Assembly: GCA_045580835.1 (NCBI GenBank)
Contig: JAZNOM010000091.1
Span: forward strand, 5,088-69,087
DNA length: 64,000 bases
Reading direction: 5' to 3'
Source of the DNA: UMGS902 sp045580835
GTDB lineage: Bacteria; Bacillota; Clostridia; Oscillospirales; CAG-272
Position numbers and translations under genes: made by a program. The notes beneath the pieces are model-generated. The model saw only the letters and a list, made by a program, of their open reading frames with translations, was not told where the DNA came from and searched no databases. Numbering within the stretch: the first letter of the stretch is position 1; every line of letters starts with the position of its first letter. This document shows, one piece after another, positions 16,574 through 24,817 of this stretch.

Positions 16574-16614
16574 ATTCAACACGTGCACCTCTATAATCCG
16601 TGACCGGGTTGGAT
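16574..16614 (-). repeat. Short palindromic repeat, copy B (attC-like core sequences)
   Basis: On the minus strand it opens with ATCCAAC and closes with GTTGAAT, 41 bp apart. The first 20 bp differ at one position from copy A (17142-17161). It starts a few bases after the stop of the 16618-17049 gene. Confidence 0.6.
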
Positions 16615-16617
16615 TAA

Positions 16618-17049
16618 TCAATGTCCTCGCATATCGAAGATAGAACAAGGAGATTCTTTAGAGAATTCTAAAATATAACAATTTTGATTACTGTTAAACG
16701 TTTCTTCGTTAAAGTTTAAATTCATTATTTCCATGACCAAGGTACTATGACCATTTTTCTCAACATCATGTACCGAACTAATATTTACAATTTCATTTTT
16801 AATATCGGTTTCGGTCAAACTTGTTTCGACCAAAATGGCAACATATAAATCGGTATGATTTCCCTTCCCACTACTGTTGCCGCAAGCGTTGACTACTTGC
16901 AAAATGTTTATTCCCGATACATCCTCTATGCCATCTACAATTTCTTCTCTATAAACGGAACAAGCAACATCATTTATCCAATAAGGCAAACAAAGAAGCA
17001 TACCAACAACTAGCACGCTCAAAACGCTTATAATTAGTTTTTTCTTCAT
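16618..17049 (-). CDS. Membrane-anchored protein of unknown function
   Basis: 143 residues. An N-terminal signal anchor (KKKLIISVLSVLVVGMLLCL) is followed by a soluble part, probably outside the cell, with NACGNSSGKGNHTDLYVAIL and three further Cys. No family recognised. ATG 17049 follows GGGGGA. AT-rich compared with murJ and the GH43 gene. It sits between the two copies of a 20 bp repeat and next to a DUF4279 gene, in a patch that looks acquired. Confidence 0.72.
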   Translation of the reverse strand: MKKKLIISVLSVLVVGMLLCLPYWINDVACSVYREEIVDGIEDVSGINILQVVNACGNSSGKGNHTDLYVAILVETSLTETDIKNEIVNISSVHDVEKNGHSTLVMEIMNLNFNEETFNSNQNCYILEFSKESPCSIFDMRGH

Positions 17050-17127
17050 TTATGTATTCCCCCAATCTTAAGAGCTGAAAGAATCGCACAATTGATTCGA
17101 TATAAGCCACCAAGCAGATTTAGCAAA

Positions 17128-17161
17128 ATTCAACTTTTAAAAATCCGTGACCGTGTTGGAT
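17128..17161 (-). repeat. Short palindromic repeat, copy A (attC-like core sequences)
   Basis: On the minus strand ATCCAAC (17161-17155) and GTTGAAT (17134-17128) bracket 34 bp. The 20 bp at 17142-17161 recur at 16595-16614 with one change. It starts 9 bp after the DUF4279 gene stop. Confidence 0.6.
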
Positions 17162-17170
17162 GTGATTTAT

Positions 17171-17590
17171 TCACCTCATAACGTATAAATCAATGTCTAT
17201 ATGAGTTCTAGTTTCATGACAAAAATCGATAATCTCCAAGTCTGGACCTAATGCAGGCGTAGAATTATATGAATATATTTCAGGTACAATCTCTATATAG
17301 TATTCAACATCGAATTTCGCTTTGATTTGCTTTAATACTTCGATTTTAGGCAAGAGCGCAGAGATTGTTTGCTTAATTTGTCTTTCAGTTTCTACATCAT
17401 AATCTTCGCACTTACCGTAATCCCAACTATCAAATCCATATTGAGTTCCATTTTTTCTCAAATCTGTGCTTCTCCAAGACTTAAACGGTTTCAACCCTAG
17501 CATCTCGGTAATAACATCAGGTTCAAATGTACCACGTATTGAAAAATATGTATAACACGTATTCTCTTTTTTACGTAGTTTCTTAAACAT
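17171..17590 (-). CDS. DUF4279 domain protein
   Basis: 139 residues covering one DUF4279 domain: TYFSIRGTFEPDVITEMLGL near the N-terminus, KSWRSTDLRKNG, and a C-terminal HIDIDLYVMR strand. No signal or membrane segment, so cytoplasmic. ATG 17590 has GAGGTGAT upstream. DUF4279 genes are common in arrays of polymorphic-toxin immunity genes, so an immunity role is possible, but no toxin is seen in the window. AT-rich; followed directly by repeat copy A and beside tRNA-Pro, both signs of acquisition. Confidence 0.8.
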   Translation of the reverse strand: MFKKLRKKENTCYTYFSIRGTFEPDVITEMLGLKPFKSWRSTDLRKNGTQYGFDSWDYGKCEDYDVETERQIKQTISALLPKIEVLKQIKAKFDVEYYIEIVPEIYSYNSTPALGPDLEIIDFCHETRTHIDIDLYVMR

Positions 17591-17714
17591 TTAGGAATCA
17601 CCTCAAGAACTCAAATAAATTATAAAACATTATATCATAAAACTTACCAAAAGGCAACACCGCGCGCTTTCAAACTTTTGTGCAAAATATTTTCAAAAAT
17701 TTGTGTTTTTCTAC

Positions 17715-17743
17715 TTGACTTAACAAAAAATCTGTGATATACT
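17715..17743 (+). promoter_or_regulatory. Promoter of tRNA-Pro
   Basis: TTGACT (17715-17720), 17 bp, TATACT (17738-17743), placing the start a few bases before the mature tRNA. Confidence 0.7.
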
Positions 17744-17759
17744 TTACAGGTGCTTAAAT

Positions 17760-17835
17760 CTGGGTGTGGCGCAGTTGGTAGCGCGCTACCTTGGGGTGGT
17801 AGAGGCCGCAAGTTCAAGTCTTGTCACTCAGACCA
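17760..17835 (+). tRNA. tRNA-Pro (anticodon GGG), CCA encoded
   Basis: Cloverleaf drawn by hand: acceptor CTGGGTG / CACTCAG, D stem GCGC / GCGC, anticodon stem CTACC / GGTAG around the loop TTGGGGT (anticodon GGG), T stem GCAAG / CTTGT with loop TTCAAGT, discriminator A at 17832 and genomic CCA at 17833-17835. Confidence 0.93.
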
Positions 17836-17836
17836 A

Positions 17837-17876
17837 GTAAAAGAGGAACACTTTTGTGTTCCTCTTTTACTTTTTC
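17837..17876 (+). terminator. Terminator of tRNA-Pro
   Basis: Perfect 15 bp stem GTAAAAGAGGAACAC / GTGTTCCTCTTTTAC with a TTTT loop (17837-17870), followed by TTTTTC. Confidence 0.9.
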
Positions 17877-17889
17877 TTGGGATAGATAA

Positions 17890-18093
17890 ACTTGAACTCG
17901 CGGTCATCGACCATGCCACGTGCCACGTAGTGGCTACTTGGGGTGGTAGGGTGAGCGAGCAAAAACGATTGAGTATCGTTTTTGCGAAGCGTGTCACGAA
18001 AATAAGAAGTTGTCATCGCCGAGCGTATCGAGGCGATGTACAACGACTATATTTTCGGAAGGGCCGCGCATACATCAAGTCTTGTCACATGAC
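17890..18093 (+). repeat. Broken tRNA-Pro-like copy split by hairpins
   Basis: 17930-17949 matches the tRNA-Pro anticodon arm (shared TTGGGGTGGTAG). 18061-18093 matches its variable loop, T arm and acceptor (shared GGCCGC and TCAAGTCTTGTCAC). About 110 bp lie between, holding a 10 bp hairpin (17960-17984) and a nested hairpin (17997-18057). 17890-17905 resembles the T arm in inverted orientation. Not a functional tRNA. I see no gene here. Confidence 0.6.
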
Positions 18094-18191
18094 TAAAACT
18101 ATTCACCAAAATTGAATAATACAAGCAATATTGTAATTAAATCCGTTTATTCACATATACTTTTACAAATTCTATTACGAAAGGCGGATTT

Positions 18192-18695
18192 ATGAAACGT
18201 TCAATTTCTCTTTGGCAATTCTTTGGTTTTCTTTTTACCTCGGTACTTGGAACACTGCTTCATTTTCTCTATGAGTGGAGCGGCGAAAGTGCACTTGTTG
18301 CACCGTTTGCAGCAGTAAACGAGTCTACATGGGAGCATATGAAAATCCTATTCTTCCCAATGCTTATTTTTGCAATTATAGAAAGCCGACTGTTTAAAGA
18401 ATATCAGAATTTTTGGTGCGTCAAACTGAAAGGTATTTTGCTTGGGCTTTTGCTGATTCCCGTAATTTTTTACACATATAACGGCGCTATCGGAATCTCG
18501 CCCGACTTTGTAAACATAGCAATCTTTTACGTAGTTGCGGCAATTTCATATGTTTATGAAACAAAACGGTTTAAATCAGGCTCGCAAAACTGCAATCAAG
18601 CGGCGGCAATCGGCACGCTTTGCATTATCGTGCTTTTGTTTGCAATTTTCACGTTTGTTCCGCCTGCGCTGCCGCTATTCATATCTCCCGTATAA
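18192..18695 (+). CDS. DUF6512 family membrane protein
   Basis: 167 residues, five hydrophobic segments. The N-terminal half (LWQFFGFLFTSVLGTLLHFL, then VNESTWEHMKILFFPM) and LKGILLGLLLIPVIFYTYNG match a small Firmicutes membrane family annotated DUF6512. The function of the family is unknown. ATG 18192 follows AAGGCGG. Monocistronic with a strong terminator. Confidence 0.78.
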   Translation: MKRSISLWQFFGFLFTSVLGTLLHFLYEWSGESALVAPFAAVNESTWEHMKILFFPMLIFAIIESRLFKEYQNFWCVKLKGILLGLLLIPVIFYTYNGAIGISPDFVNIAIFYVVAAISYVYETKRFKSGSQNCNQAAAIGTLCIIVLLFAIFTFVPPALPLFISPV

Positions 18696-18724
18696 AGGTA
18701 TTCGCTTTGCGAATACCTTTTTTG
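18694..18724 (+). terminator. Terminator after the DUF6512 gene
   Basis: 12 bp stem AAAGGTATTCGC / GCGAATACCTTT with a TTT loop (18694-18720), then T-run. The stem starts at the stop codon. Confidence 0.88.
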
Positions 18725-18776
18725 TATCTAAAATGCACAAAAATATATATTTTATAAACCTTTTGGTTGGTTCATA

Positions 18777-18806
18777 TTGCCTTTTATAAATAAAATATGT
18801 TATATT
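18777..18806 (+). promoter_or_regulatory. Probable promoter of the GH43-stalk operon
   Basis: TTGCCT (18777-18782), 18 bp, TATATT (18801-18806), 31 bp before the start codon. Weak match to consensus. Confidence 0.4.
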
Positions 18807-18837
18807 TATTTCAGTAAACCAAAAAGGAGAAACAACA

Positions 18838-21090
18838 ATGAAAAAAGTTTTAACTCTGTTGCTTGTTTTAATGTGTTTGTCAATCACAGTTTTTGCAAAA
18901 GAAACCGTGATTTACGAAAACGACTTTTCAAGCAGTGACTTGTCCGACTTTACAATGCACGGCACAATGGAAGTGGTAAACGGTACTCTTAAAGCCATTG
19001 GCAGCGGTTCTTCCGCTTACGTCGCCTACGAACTGCCAAAGCAGTATCAAGGCATGGACTACATTGTTGAAGTTGACTATATCGGTCACAACAACATGGG
19101 CGGTCTGCTTGTGGGCGCAACAAGCGATAAGCTTACCAAAGAACCTTCGTATTTTTCAGGCTATACTGCAACCACAGGTTCAAGCGGCGAAAAAGTATAC
19201 ATTGCATACTTCAGTGAAACCGGCTGGGGTGGCAACTTTGCCCCCGGAACAAATCCGGTTAAAAATATGGATCTTCACCTTTCGGTAAAGGTTTATAAGG
19301 GTGCAATGACCTTCCGCGTAACTACTCTCGACGGCTCAAAGCTTATTCAAGAGTTCAGATATGAGCCCGGCGACCATGAAAATGACATTTACGACACACT
19401 TACCTCTACCACCGGTATCCGCCAGTACTATGCGGATGCAGGTCACTTTGACAATTTCAAAGTAACAATCATTGAAGATGATGTTCTCCCCGCAATGAAA
19501 GATTCTGTTAAACTCGGCGATACTGCGTTCAAGGCAAACGGTCTTACCGTAAAAGACGGTGTTGTAAGCGGCAACGGCGCAATGCTCTCCGAAAAGGCGC
19601 TCACCGGTGAATACAGAATAGATTTCTCCATTGCCAACAAAAACATCTCACGTTTCTACTTCGGCATGCAGGATGAAAAGAACGGCTATGCAGTAGAACT
19701 TGATGAAAAAGAACAGGAAATCACTCTCTTTGCAATCAAAGACGGCGTTTTCTCAATCCTCTCCAAGAGAGCTTTCATAATCCGTGAAGGATACTGCGAC
19801 TTTACAATCGACGTTCACGACGGCATTGCATCCGTTTTTTATAACAACTTCTTCCTTGATGAAGACACAATGCCCAAGGTTGAGTTTTACCTTGACAATC
19901 TCGACGGCAAGTTCGGTCTTTGGCTAAGCGGCGGCTCTACGCAGCTTTTGAACGTTGGCAAGAGTGAGGTTGAGCTTCCCGACGAATACTTTATCAACCC
20001 CGTAAACTCCGGCGCTGACCCCGACGTACTCTACTATAACGGCACATATTACCTCTACGTTTACGAAAACAGCGGATTTAATTATTTCCGTCTTTACACA
20101 TCCCCCGACCTTGTACACTTTACAAAGAGAAACTACATCTTTACATGGGACCCCATTAATTACAGCAACGTAAACAGCAACACTCCTTGGAGCCCCAATG
20201 TATTCTACAACGAGAGTGACGGTCTCTTCTACCTTACATTTGCGGCTGAACAGAACGGTCTTAACGACACAAGACGCATATATTATGCACATTCCGATTC
20301 TCCCTTTGGTCCTTTCGTTCATGACGGTCCGCTTACCCCCATCAACCCTGATGTCTATGAGATTGACGGACATGCTTTCACCGGTTACGACGGAAAGACC
20401 TATATGTCCTTCTCCCGCTATGACGAGGGCGGCACCATCTGGTTTGAAGAAGTAATTATCAAGGACGGCACCATTACAGCAAAGCCTGAAACTGCAACTA
20501 GAGTTGTTGTTTCCGACCGCGAATGGGATAATGACGGTGCGCTTCGCCTTTGCGAAGGCGGCTTTGTCTGGAAGCATGACGGCTACTACTACCTCATTTA
20601 CGCAACCGGCTCATACTCGCGTCACTACGGCGAAGCTGTTGCAGTTTCCAAGAACCCGCTTGGTCCTTACGAAAAGTATGACTATAACCCCATACTCAAC
20701 TGGAACTACATCATCGACGGCCCCGGCGATGCGCTTATCATTCCCTCTCCCGACGGCGAGGAGCTTTATATGGTACACCACCGCCACAGAGTTCCCGATA
20801 ACGGCGGCAAAACTCGCGACACTTGTATCGCGCTTATGGAATTTGTGGAAGACCCTGACGGTGGACCCGACATTCTTGTTGTAAACGGTCCTTCAAGCAC
20901 TCCGCAGAAGATGCCCTCCAACAAGTACCGCTTTGACGTTAACCGTGACGGTAAAGTTACAATTGCAGATGCTTTGGTTGTACTTAAGCAAGTTCATTCC
21001 TCTGCAGATTACAGCGGCTTCTACGACGTAGATGCAAACGGCTCTATCGGTATGGGCGACGTTTCCGCTATACTTGAAAAAATAAAGTAA
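18838..21090 (+). CDS. Secreted GH43 glycoside hydrolase with dockerin
   Basis: 750 residues. Signal peptide (MKKVLTLLLVLMCLSITVFA), then two beta-sandwich regions (about 25-200 and 205-375; laminin-G or CBM66-like), then a five-bladed GH43 propeller (about 380-690). The GH43 residues are visible: Asp394 in GADPDVLYY (base), Asp510 in EIDGHAF (pKa modulator) and Glu573 in CEGGFVWKHDGYYYL (acid). The family cuts arabinan, xylan or arabinoxylan side chains; the exact substrate is not readable. A type I dockerin (about 696-750, DVNRDGKVTIADALVVL, then DVDANGSIGMGDVSAIL) should dock it on a cohesin scaffold not present in the window. ATG follows AAGGAG. Co-transcribed with the next gene, 18 bp on. 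Confidence 0.92.
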   Translation: MKKVLTLLLVLMCLSITVFAKETVIYENDFSSSDLSDFTMHGTMEVVNGTLKAIGSGSSAYVAYELPKQYQGMDYIVEVDYIGHNNMGGLLVGATSDKLTKEPSYFSGYTATTGSSGEKVYIAYFSETGWGGNFAPGTNPVKNMDLHLSVKVYKGAMTFRVTTLDGSKLIQEFRYEPGDHENDIYDTLTSTTGIRQYYADAGHFDNFKVTIIEDDVLPAMKDSVKLGDTAFKANGLTVKDGVVSGNGAMLSEKALTGEYRIDFSIANKNISRFYFGMQDEKNGYAVELDEKEQEITLFAIKDGVFSILSKRAFIIREGYCDFTIDVHDGIASVFYNNFFLDEDTMPKVEFYLDNLDGKFGLWLSGGSTQLLNVGKSEVELPDEYFINPVNSGADPDVLYYNGTYYLYVYENSGFNYFRLYTSPDLVHFTKRNYIFTWDPINYSNVNSNTPWSPNVFYNESDGLFYLTFAAEQNGLNDTRRIYYAHSDSPFGPFVHDGPLTPINPDVYEIDGHAFTGYDGKTYMSFSRYDEGGTIWFEEVIIKDGTITAKPETATRVVVSDREWDNDGALRLCEGGFVWKHDGYYYLIYATGSYSRHYGEAVAVSKNPLGPYEKYDYNPILNWNYIIDGPGDALIIPSPDGEELYMVHHRHRVPDNGGKTRDTCIALMEFVEDPDGGPDILVVNGPSSTPQKMPSNKYRFDVNRDGKVTIADALVVLKQVHSSADYSGFYDVDANGSIGMGDVSAILEKIK

Positions 21091-21108
21091 AGGAGAGGAG
21101 AAATAACA

Positions 21109-23262
21109 ATGAAAAGAATAATTTGTCTTACTCTCGCGGTATTACTTGCATTGTCCGCTATGTCAATCGTGACATTCGCAAGCGATGACGTTGTGTATAT
21201 CTCGTACAACAAGGGTAATAACGCAAACAACGGCCTTACCGATGCGACTCCCAAAAAGAGCCTCGGTCTGGCAAACGGCAACGGTGCATTTGGTGTTATC
21301 TCGGGCGGCGGCACAATGGTAATCAGTGAAAAGCTTTACTTTGGCGACAACTACACATGGCAGGCAAGCGGTGCCACCACTATCACTGCAAACTACGGCG
21401 GAAAAGATTACAAAAACGCAACCCCTGCTACTAATCCCGCAAGCGGTGTTTTGAAAATCAAGCCGGGTTGCACTCTCACGGTAAAGAGCGACCTTACGCT
21501 TGATGACATGATTCTCTTCTCCGAGGGCACAAAAGACACCATCGTAGTTACAAACGGCGCAACTCTCACAATCACCGATACGGTTCTCACTTTGTCAAAG
21601 AGTACGTACAATTTCAACATCGTAGTTGAAAGCGGTGCAAAGGCAGTAATAAACGGCGGCACATACTCTTCGATAACGGGCGACGGTGACATTACAACCG
21701 GCAAAAATGTAACTGTCAGCAAGCAATCTCTTATGGAAGACAGCGGAACTTATGCGTACATTTCCTACAATACAGGCAAAAACGCAAATGACGGTCTTTC
21801 TGATTCAACTCCAAAACAAGGTCTTGGCGCCGTAGACGGTGACGGCGTTGTAGGTATCCTTAAAAAAGGCGGTACCCTCGTAATCAGTGGAAAAATGTAT
21901 GTAGGCTCAAGCTACACATGGAACACAAAGGGCAAAGTTACTATTACCGCAAACTTCGGCGGCAAGGACTACAAGAATACAGAGCCTTCAAACAACCCAG
22001 CAAGCGGCGTTATGAAGTTGAAACCCGGCTCGACTTTCACAGTAGCAAGTGACATCACGCTTGATAACATGATTCTCTTCCAGGAGAATGCACAGTGCAC
22101 GATAGTTGTCGCAAGCGGTGCTACATTCACGGTTAACGAAAATGTTATTACGATGTCAAACAAAGACCATTTCATGAATGTTATTGTTGCAAAGGGCGGT
22201 AAAGCAGTTATTAACGGCGGTACATTCTCATCTGTCAGCGGTGACGGTGAAATCATACTCGGCGAAAAAGCAACCGTTTTGGGCAAAGCCGAGGAAGTCG
22301 TTAAAGAAGAGGCTCCGAAGCGCGAACCAATCGTATGCTTTGTAGACTATAACAACGGCAACAACGCAAACAAGGGCGAAAGCGCAGATAAAGCCGTAAA
22401 GACATACAGCGATGGCGTATTCAAGCGCATGGCAGTCGGCGGCACTGTTGTTGTAAGCGGCAAATCGTCAATCGGCGGTAACTACTCCATGCCCCTGCTT
22501 GTAAAACCCGTTACATTTACATCGGTTTACGGCGGTGTTGACTACCGCGGAAACGCCGAATCGCAGTTCTGCCTTGCTGACAACACAACCCTTACAATTT
22601 CAAGCGATGTTAAATTTGAAAACATTTGTCTTCTCAGAGAAATAGGTGCAAATACAATAAAGGTAACAAACGGTGCGACACTCACCGTTGCAGATACCGT
22701 TTCCTTTAAGTCACTTGCGGCTGACGGCAAGCATTACAGCCTTGTGGTTGAAAAGGGTGCTACCGCAATCCTTTCGGCAGAAGCACAAAAGCAGTTTGCA
22801 ATAAGCGGCGAGGGCACAATTTTCACCTACACCGACGGTTACAGTGAATTCTTCAACAAACATCTTGGTGCAAGCACTATTGTTGAGCTTACCATCGGCA
22901 ATGCAACCGCGTTTGTTAATGGCAAAGCTCATACTCTTGACGCAGCACCTATTAACCGAAACAATCGTACAATGCTCCCCGTAAGATTCCTTGCAAACGC
23001 GTTTGGCGTTTCAAACGACGGCATCAAGTGGGATGCGGCTACCCGCACCGCTACTCTTACAAATTCAAGCGTTACTATCGTTATTACGATTGATGCAAAA
23101 TCCATGACCGTAAACGGTCAGCCAGTCGCACTCGACTCCCCTGCAATTATCGAAAAGAACCGCACATATCTTCCCGTTCGTGCAATTGCAAACGCACTCG
23201 GCGTTTCAAATGACAACATCGTATGGGACGGTGCAACAAGCACTGCGACTCTTGTTAAATAA
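21109..23262 (+). CDS. Secreted three-repeat beta-strand protein with copper amine oxidase-like stalk domain
   Basis: 717 residues. Signal peptide (MKRIICLTLAVLLALSAMS) is followed by three tandem repeats of about 180 residues (about 28-205, 215-395 and 408-580), each starting with an xYxSYNxGxNANxG-type phrase (SYNKGNNANNG, SYNTGKNANDG, DYNNGNNANKG) and continuing in short beta-rich steps (VVTNGATLTI) that suggest a beta-helix. Repeat 3 is the most diverged. The C-terminal 130 residues are a Cu_amine_oxidN1 stalk domain (INRNNRTMLPVRFLANAFGV, then NRTYLPVRAIANALGV). No dockerin. Follows the GH43-dockerin gene by 18 bp, so it probably helps bind the same polysaccharide at the cell surface. 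No catalytic residues recognised. Confidence 0.85.
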   Translation: MKRIICLTLAVLLALSAMSIVTFASDDVVYISYNKGNNANNGLTDATPKKSLGLANGNGAFGVISGGGTMVISEKLYFGDNYTWQASGATTITANYGGKDYKNATPATNPASGVLKIKPGCTLTVKSDLTLDDMILFSEGTKDTIVVTNGATLTITDTVLTLSKSTYNFNIVVESGAKAVINGGTYSSITGDGDITTGKNVTVSKQSLMEDSGTYAYISYNTGKNANDGLSDSTPKQGLGAVDGDGVVGILKKGGTLVISGKMYVGSSYTWNTKGKVTITANFGGKDYKNTEPSNNPASGVMKLKPGSTFTVASDITLDNMILFQENAQCTIVVASGATFTVNENVITMSNKDHFMNVIVAKGGKAVINGGTFSSVSGDGEIILGEKATVLGKAEEVVKEEAPKREPIVCFVDYNNGNNANKGESADKAVKTYSDGVFKRMAVGGTVVVSGKSSIGGNYSMPLLVKPVTFTSVYGGVDYRGNAESQFCLADNTTLTISSDVKFENICLLREIGANTIKVTNGATLTVADTVSFKSLAADGKHYSLVVEKGATAILSAEAQKQFAISGEGTIFTYTDGYSEFFNKHLGASTIVELTIGNATAFVNGKAHTLDAAPINRNNRTMLPVRFLANAFGVSNDGIKWDAATRTATLTNSSVTIVITIDAKSMTVNGQPVALDSPAIIEKNRTYLPVRAIANALGVSNDNIVWDGATSTATLVK

Positions 23263-23274
23263 GTTGACTAAACA

Positions 23275-23306
23275 AAAAAACAACCGCCATATGGCGGTTG
23301 TTTTTT
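23275..23306. terminator. Bidirectional terminator between the stalk gene and galT
   Basis: Perfect 16 bp palindrome AAAAAACAACCGCCAT / ATGGCGGTTGTTTTTT with T-runs for both directions. Confidence 0.9.
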
Positions 23307-23308
23307 GC

Positions 23309-24805
23309 TTATTTATTAACTGTATCAATAAACTTTTGGAATGCGGCTCTGCCCTCTTCGGTGCACTTATACACGCCTGCGTGTACAAGAACCTCGGCAA
23401 ATACGCGTCCGATTTCTCTTTCAACAACTGCGTCGATATTGTCGGCGGTAACCTTTTCCTTTGCAAGGAAAGCGTTTGCCCAATCGGCATGCTTTGAAAG
23501 CGTTTCGTTTTCATAGAGATTTTCGCCTGCAAGGATTGCCTTCTTAAGCATATCCATTTCAGTCTTGAGTCTTGCAGGAAGAACTGCAAGTCCCATTACC
23601 TCGATAAGACCGATATTCTCCTTTTTGATGTGGTGAAGCTCGGCATGAGGATGATATACGCCAAAAGGATGTTCCTCAGTGGTGATGTTATTGCGGAGTA
23701 CAAGGTCAAGCTCGTACTTGTCACCACGGCGACGCGCAATGGGAGTGATAGTGTTGTGAGGCTCTCCATCTGTTTCGGCAAACACAAACGCATCCTCATC
23801 GGTATAGCCGCGCCATGCGATAAGAATTTTATCCGCAAGCTCTACGAGTCTGTCCTTATCCACACCCGAAAGACGGATAGTGGAAAGCGGCCACTTAACA
23901 ATGCCTGCCTCAATATCGTCAAAGCCCTTGAAACTGAGTTGCTTCTCAATAGGAGCCTTGGTCATTGCAAACTCGTACTTACCGCCCTGGAAGTGGTCGT
24001 GGCTGAGAATTGAGCCACCGACAATCGGAAGGTCGGCATTTGAGCCGAGGAAGTAGTGCGGGAAGAGTGTTACAAAATCAAGCAGTTTGCCAAATGCGGC
24101 ACGGTCAATCTTCATGGGAGTATGCTCGCCGTTGAAAGCAATGCAATGCTCGTTGTAATAAACATATGGAGAATACTGCATGTACCACTGCGAATTGTTA
24201 ATAATAATCGGAATGGTGCGGTGATTCTGACGCGCAGCAGCGTTAAGATGACCTGCATAGCCCTCGTTTTCATGGCAAAGCGCACACTTGGGATAGGAGC
24301 TCTTTACAGCGTTTCTCGCAGCGGCGATAGCCTTGGGGTCCTTTTCGGGTTTTGAGAGGTTTACGGTGATATCAAGGTCGCCGAACTCGCTTGCGTAAAC
24401 CCAACGGAGGTCTTTCTTTACGCGGTATGTACGAATATAGTCGGTGTCGCGGCTTAATTTGTAGTAATAATCGGTTGCAGCCTCGGGCGACTCTGCGTAA
24501 AGCGCGGTAAACATATCAATAACTTCGCGCGGTGCAGGAGTGAGAAGTCCCATAAGCTTGGTATCAAAAAGGTCGCGGTATGCAACGCTATTTTCCTCGA
24601 TAAGTCCGTTTTCTGCGGCATAATCAAGAAGCTCGCCGAGAGTTTCTTCGATATCTACGTCGCTATACTCGGTTTCAGGCTCGATATATTCTGTGAGATT
24701 AAGCGCTTCGAGAATTCTGTTGGTTGCCCATGCGTGGTCAACGGGAGTGATGAGGAATTTTTCCTCGGCATAGGTAACGAGTTTCTTTATACTGTCGAAA
24801 ATCAT
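23309..24805 (-). CDS. galT: UDP-glucose-hexose-1-phosphate uridylyltransferase
   Basis: 498 residues, the long Firmicutes type of GalT (GalT2 class). Leloir pathway: moves UMP between UDP-glucose and galactose-1-phosphate. Family motifs include KCALCHENEGYAGHLNAAAR, FPHYFLGSNADLPIVGGSIL, the substrate-site SHDHFQGGKYEF and FGVYHPHAELHHIKKENIG. Cytoplasmic. ATG 24805 follows AGAGGA and lies 12 bp after galM, so the two are one transcript. No galactokinase or galE is in the window. Confidence 0.94.
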   Translation of the reverse strand: MIFDSIKKLVTYAEEKFLITPVDHAWATNRILEALNLTEYIEPETEYSDVDIEETLGELLDYAAENGLIEENSVAYRDLFDTKLMGLLTPAPREVIDMFTALYAESPEAATDYYYKLSRDTDYIRTYRVKKDLRWVYASEFGDLDITVNLSKPEKDPKAIAAARNAVKSSYPKCALCHENEGYAGHLNAAARQNHRTIPIIINNSQWYMQYSPYVYYNEHCIAFNGEHTPMKIDRAAFGKLLDFVTLFPHYFLGSNADLPIVGGSILSHDHFQGGKYEFAMTKAPIEKQLSFKGFDDIEAGIVKWPLSTIRLSGVDKDRLVELADKILIAWRGYTDEDAFVFAETDGEPHNTITPIARRRGDKYELDLVLRNNITTEEHPFGVYHPHAELHHIKKENIGLIEVMGLAVLPARLKTEMDMLKKAILAGENLYENETLSKHADWANAFLAKEKVTADNIDAVVEREIGRVFAEVLVHAGVYKCTEEGRAAFQKFIDTVNK

Positions 24806-24817
24806 GATATTCCTCTT

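Noticed and set aside
17750..18115. A 121-codon frame running through tRNA-Pro
   Set aside because: It covers the tRNA, its terminator and the broken tRNA copy; not a protein gene.
21109..23262. A functional copper amine oxidase
   Set aside because: Only the small N-terminal stalk domain type is present; there is no catalytic domain.
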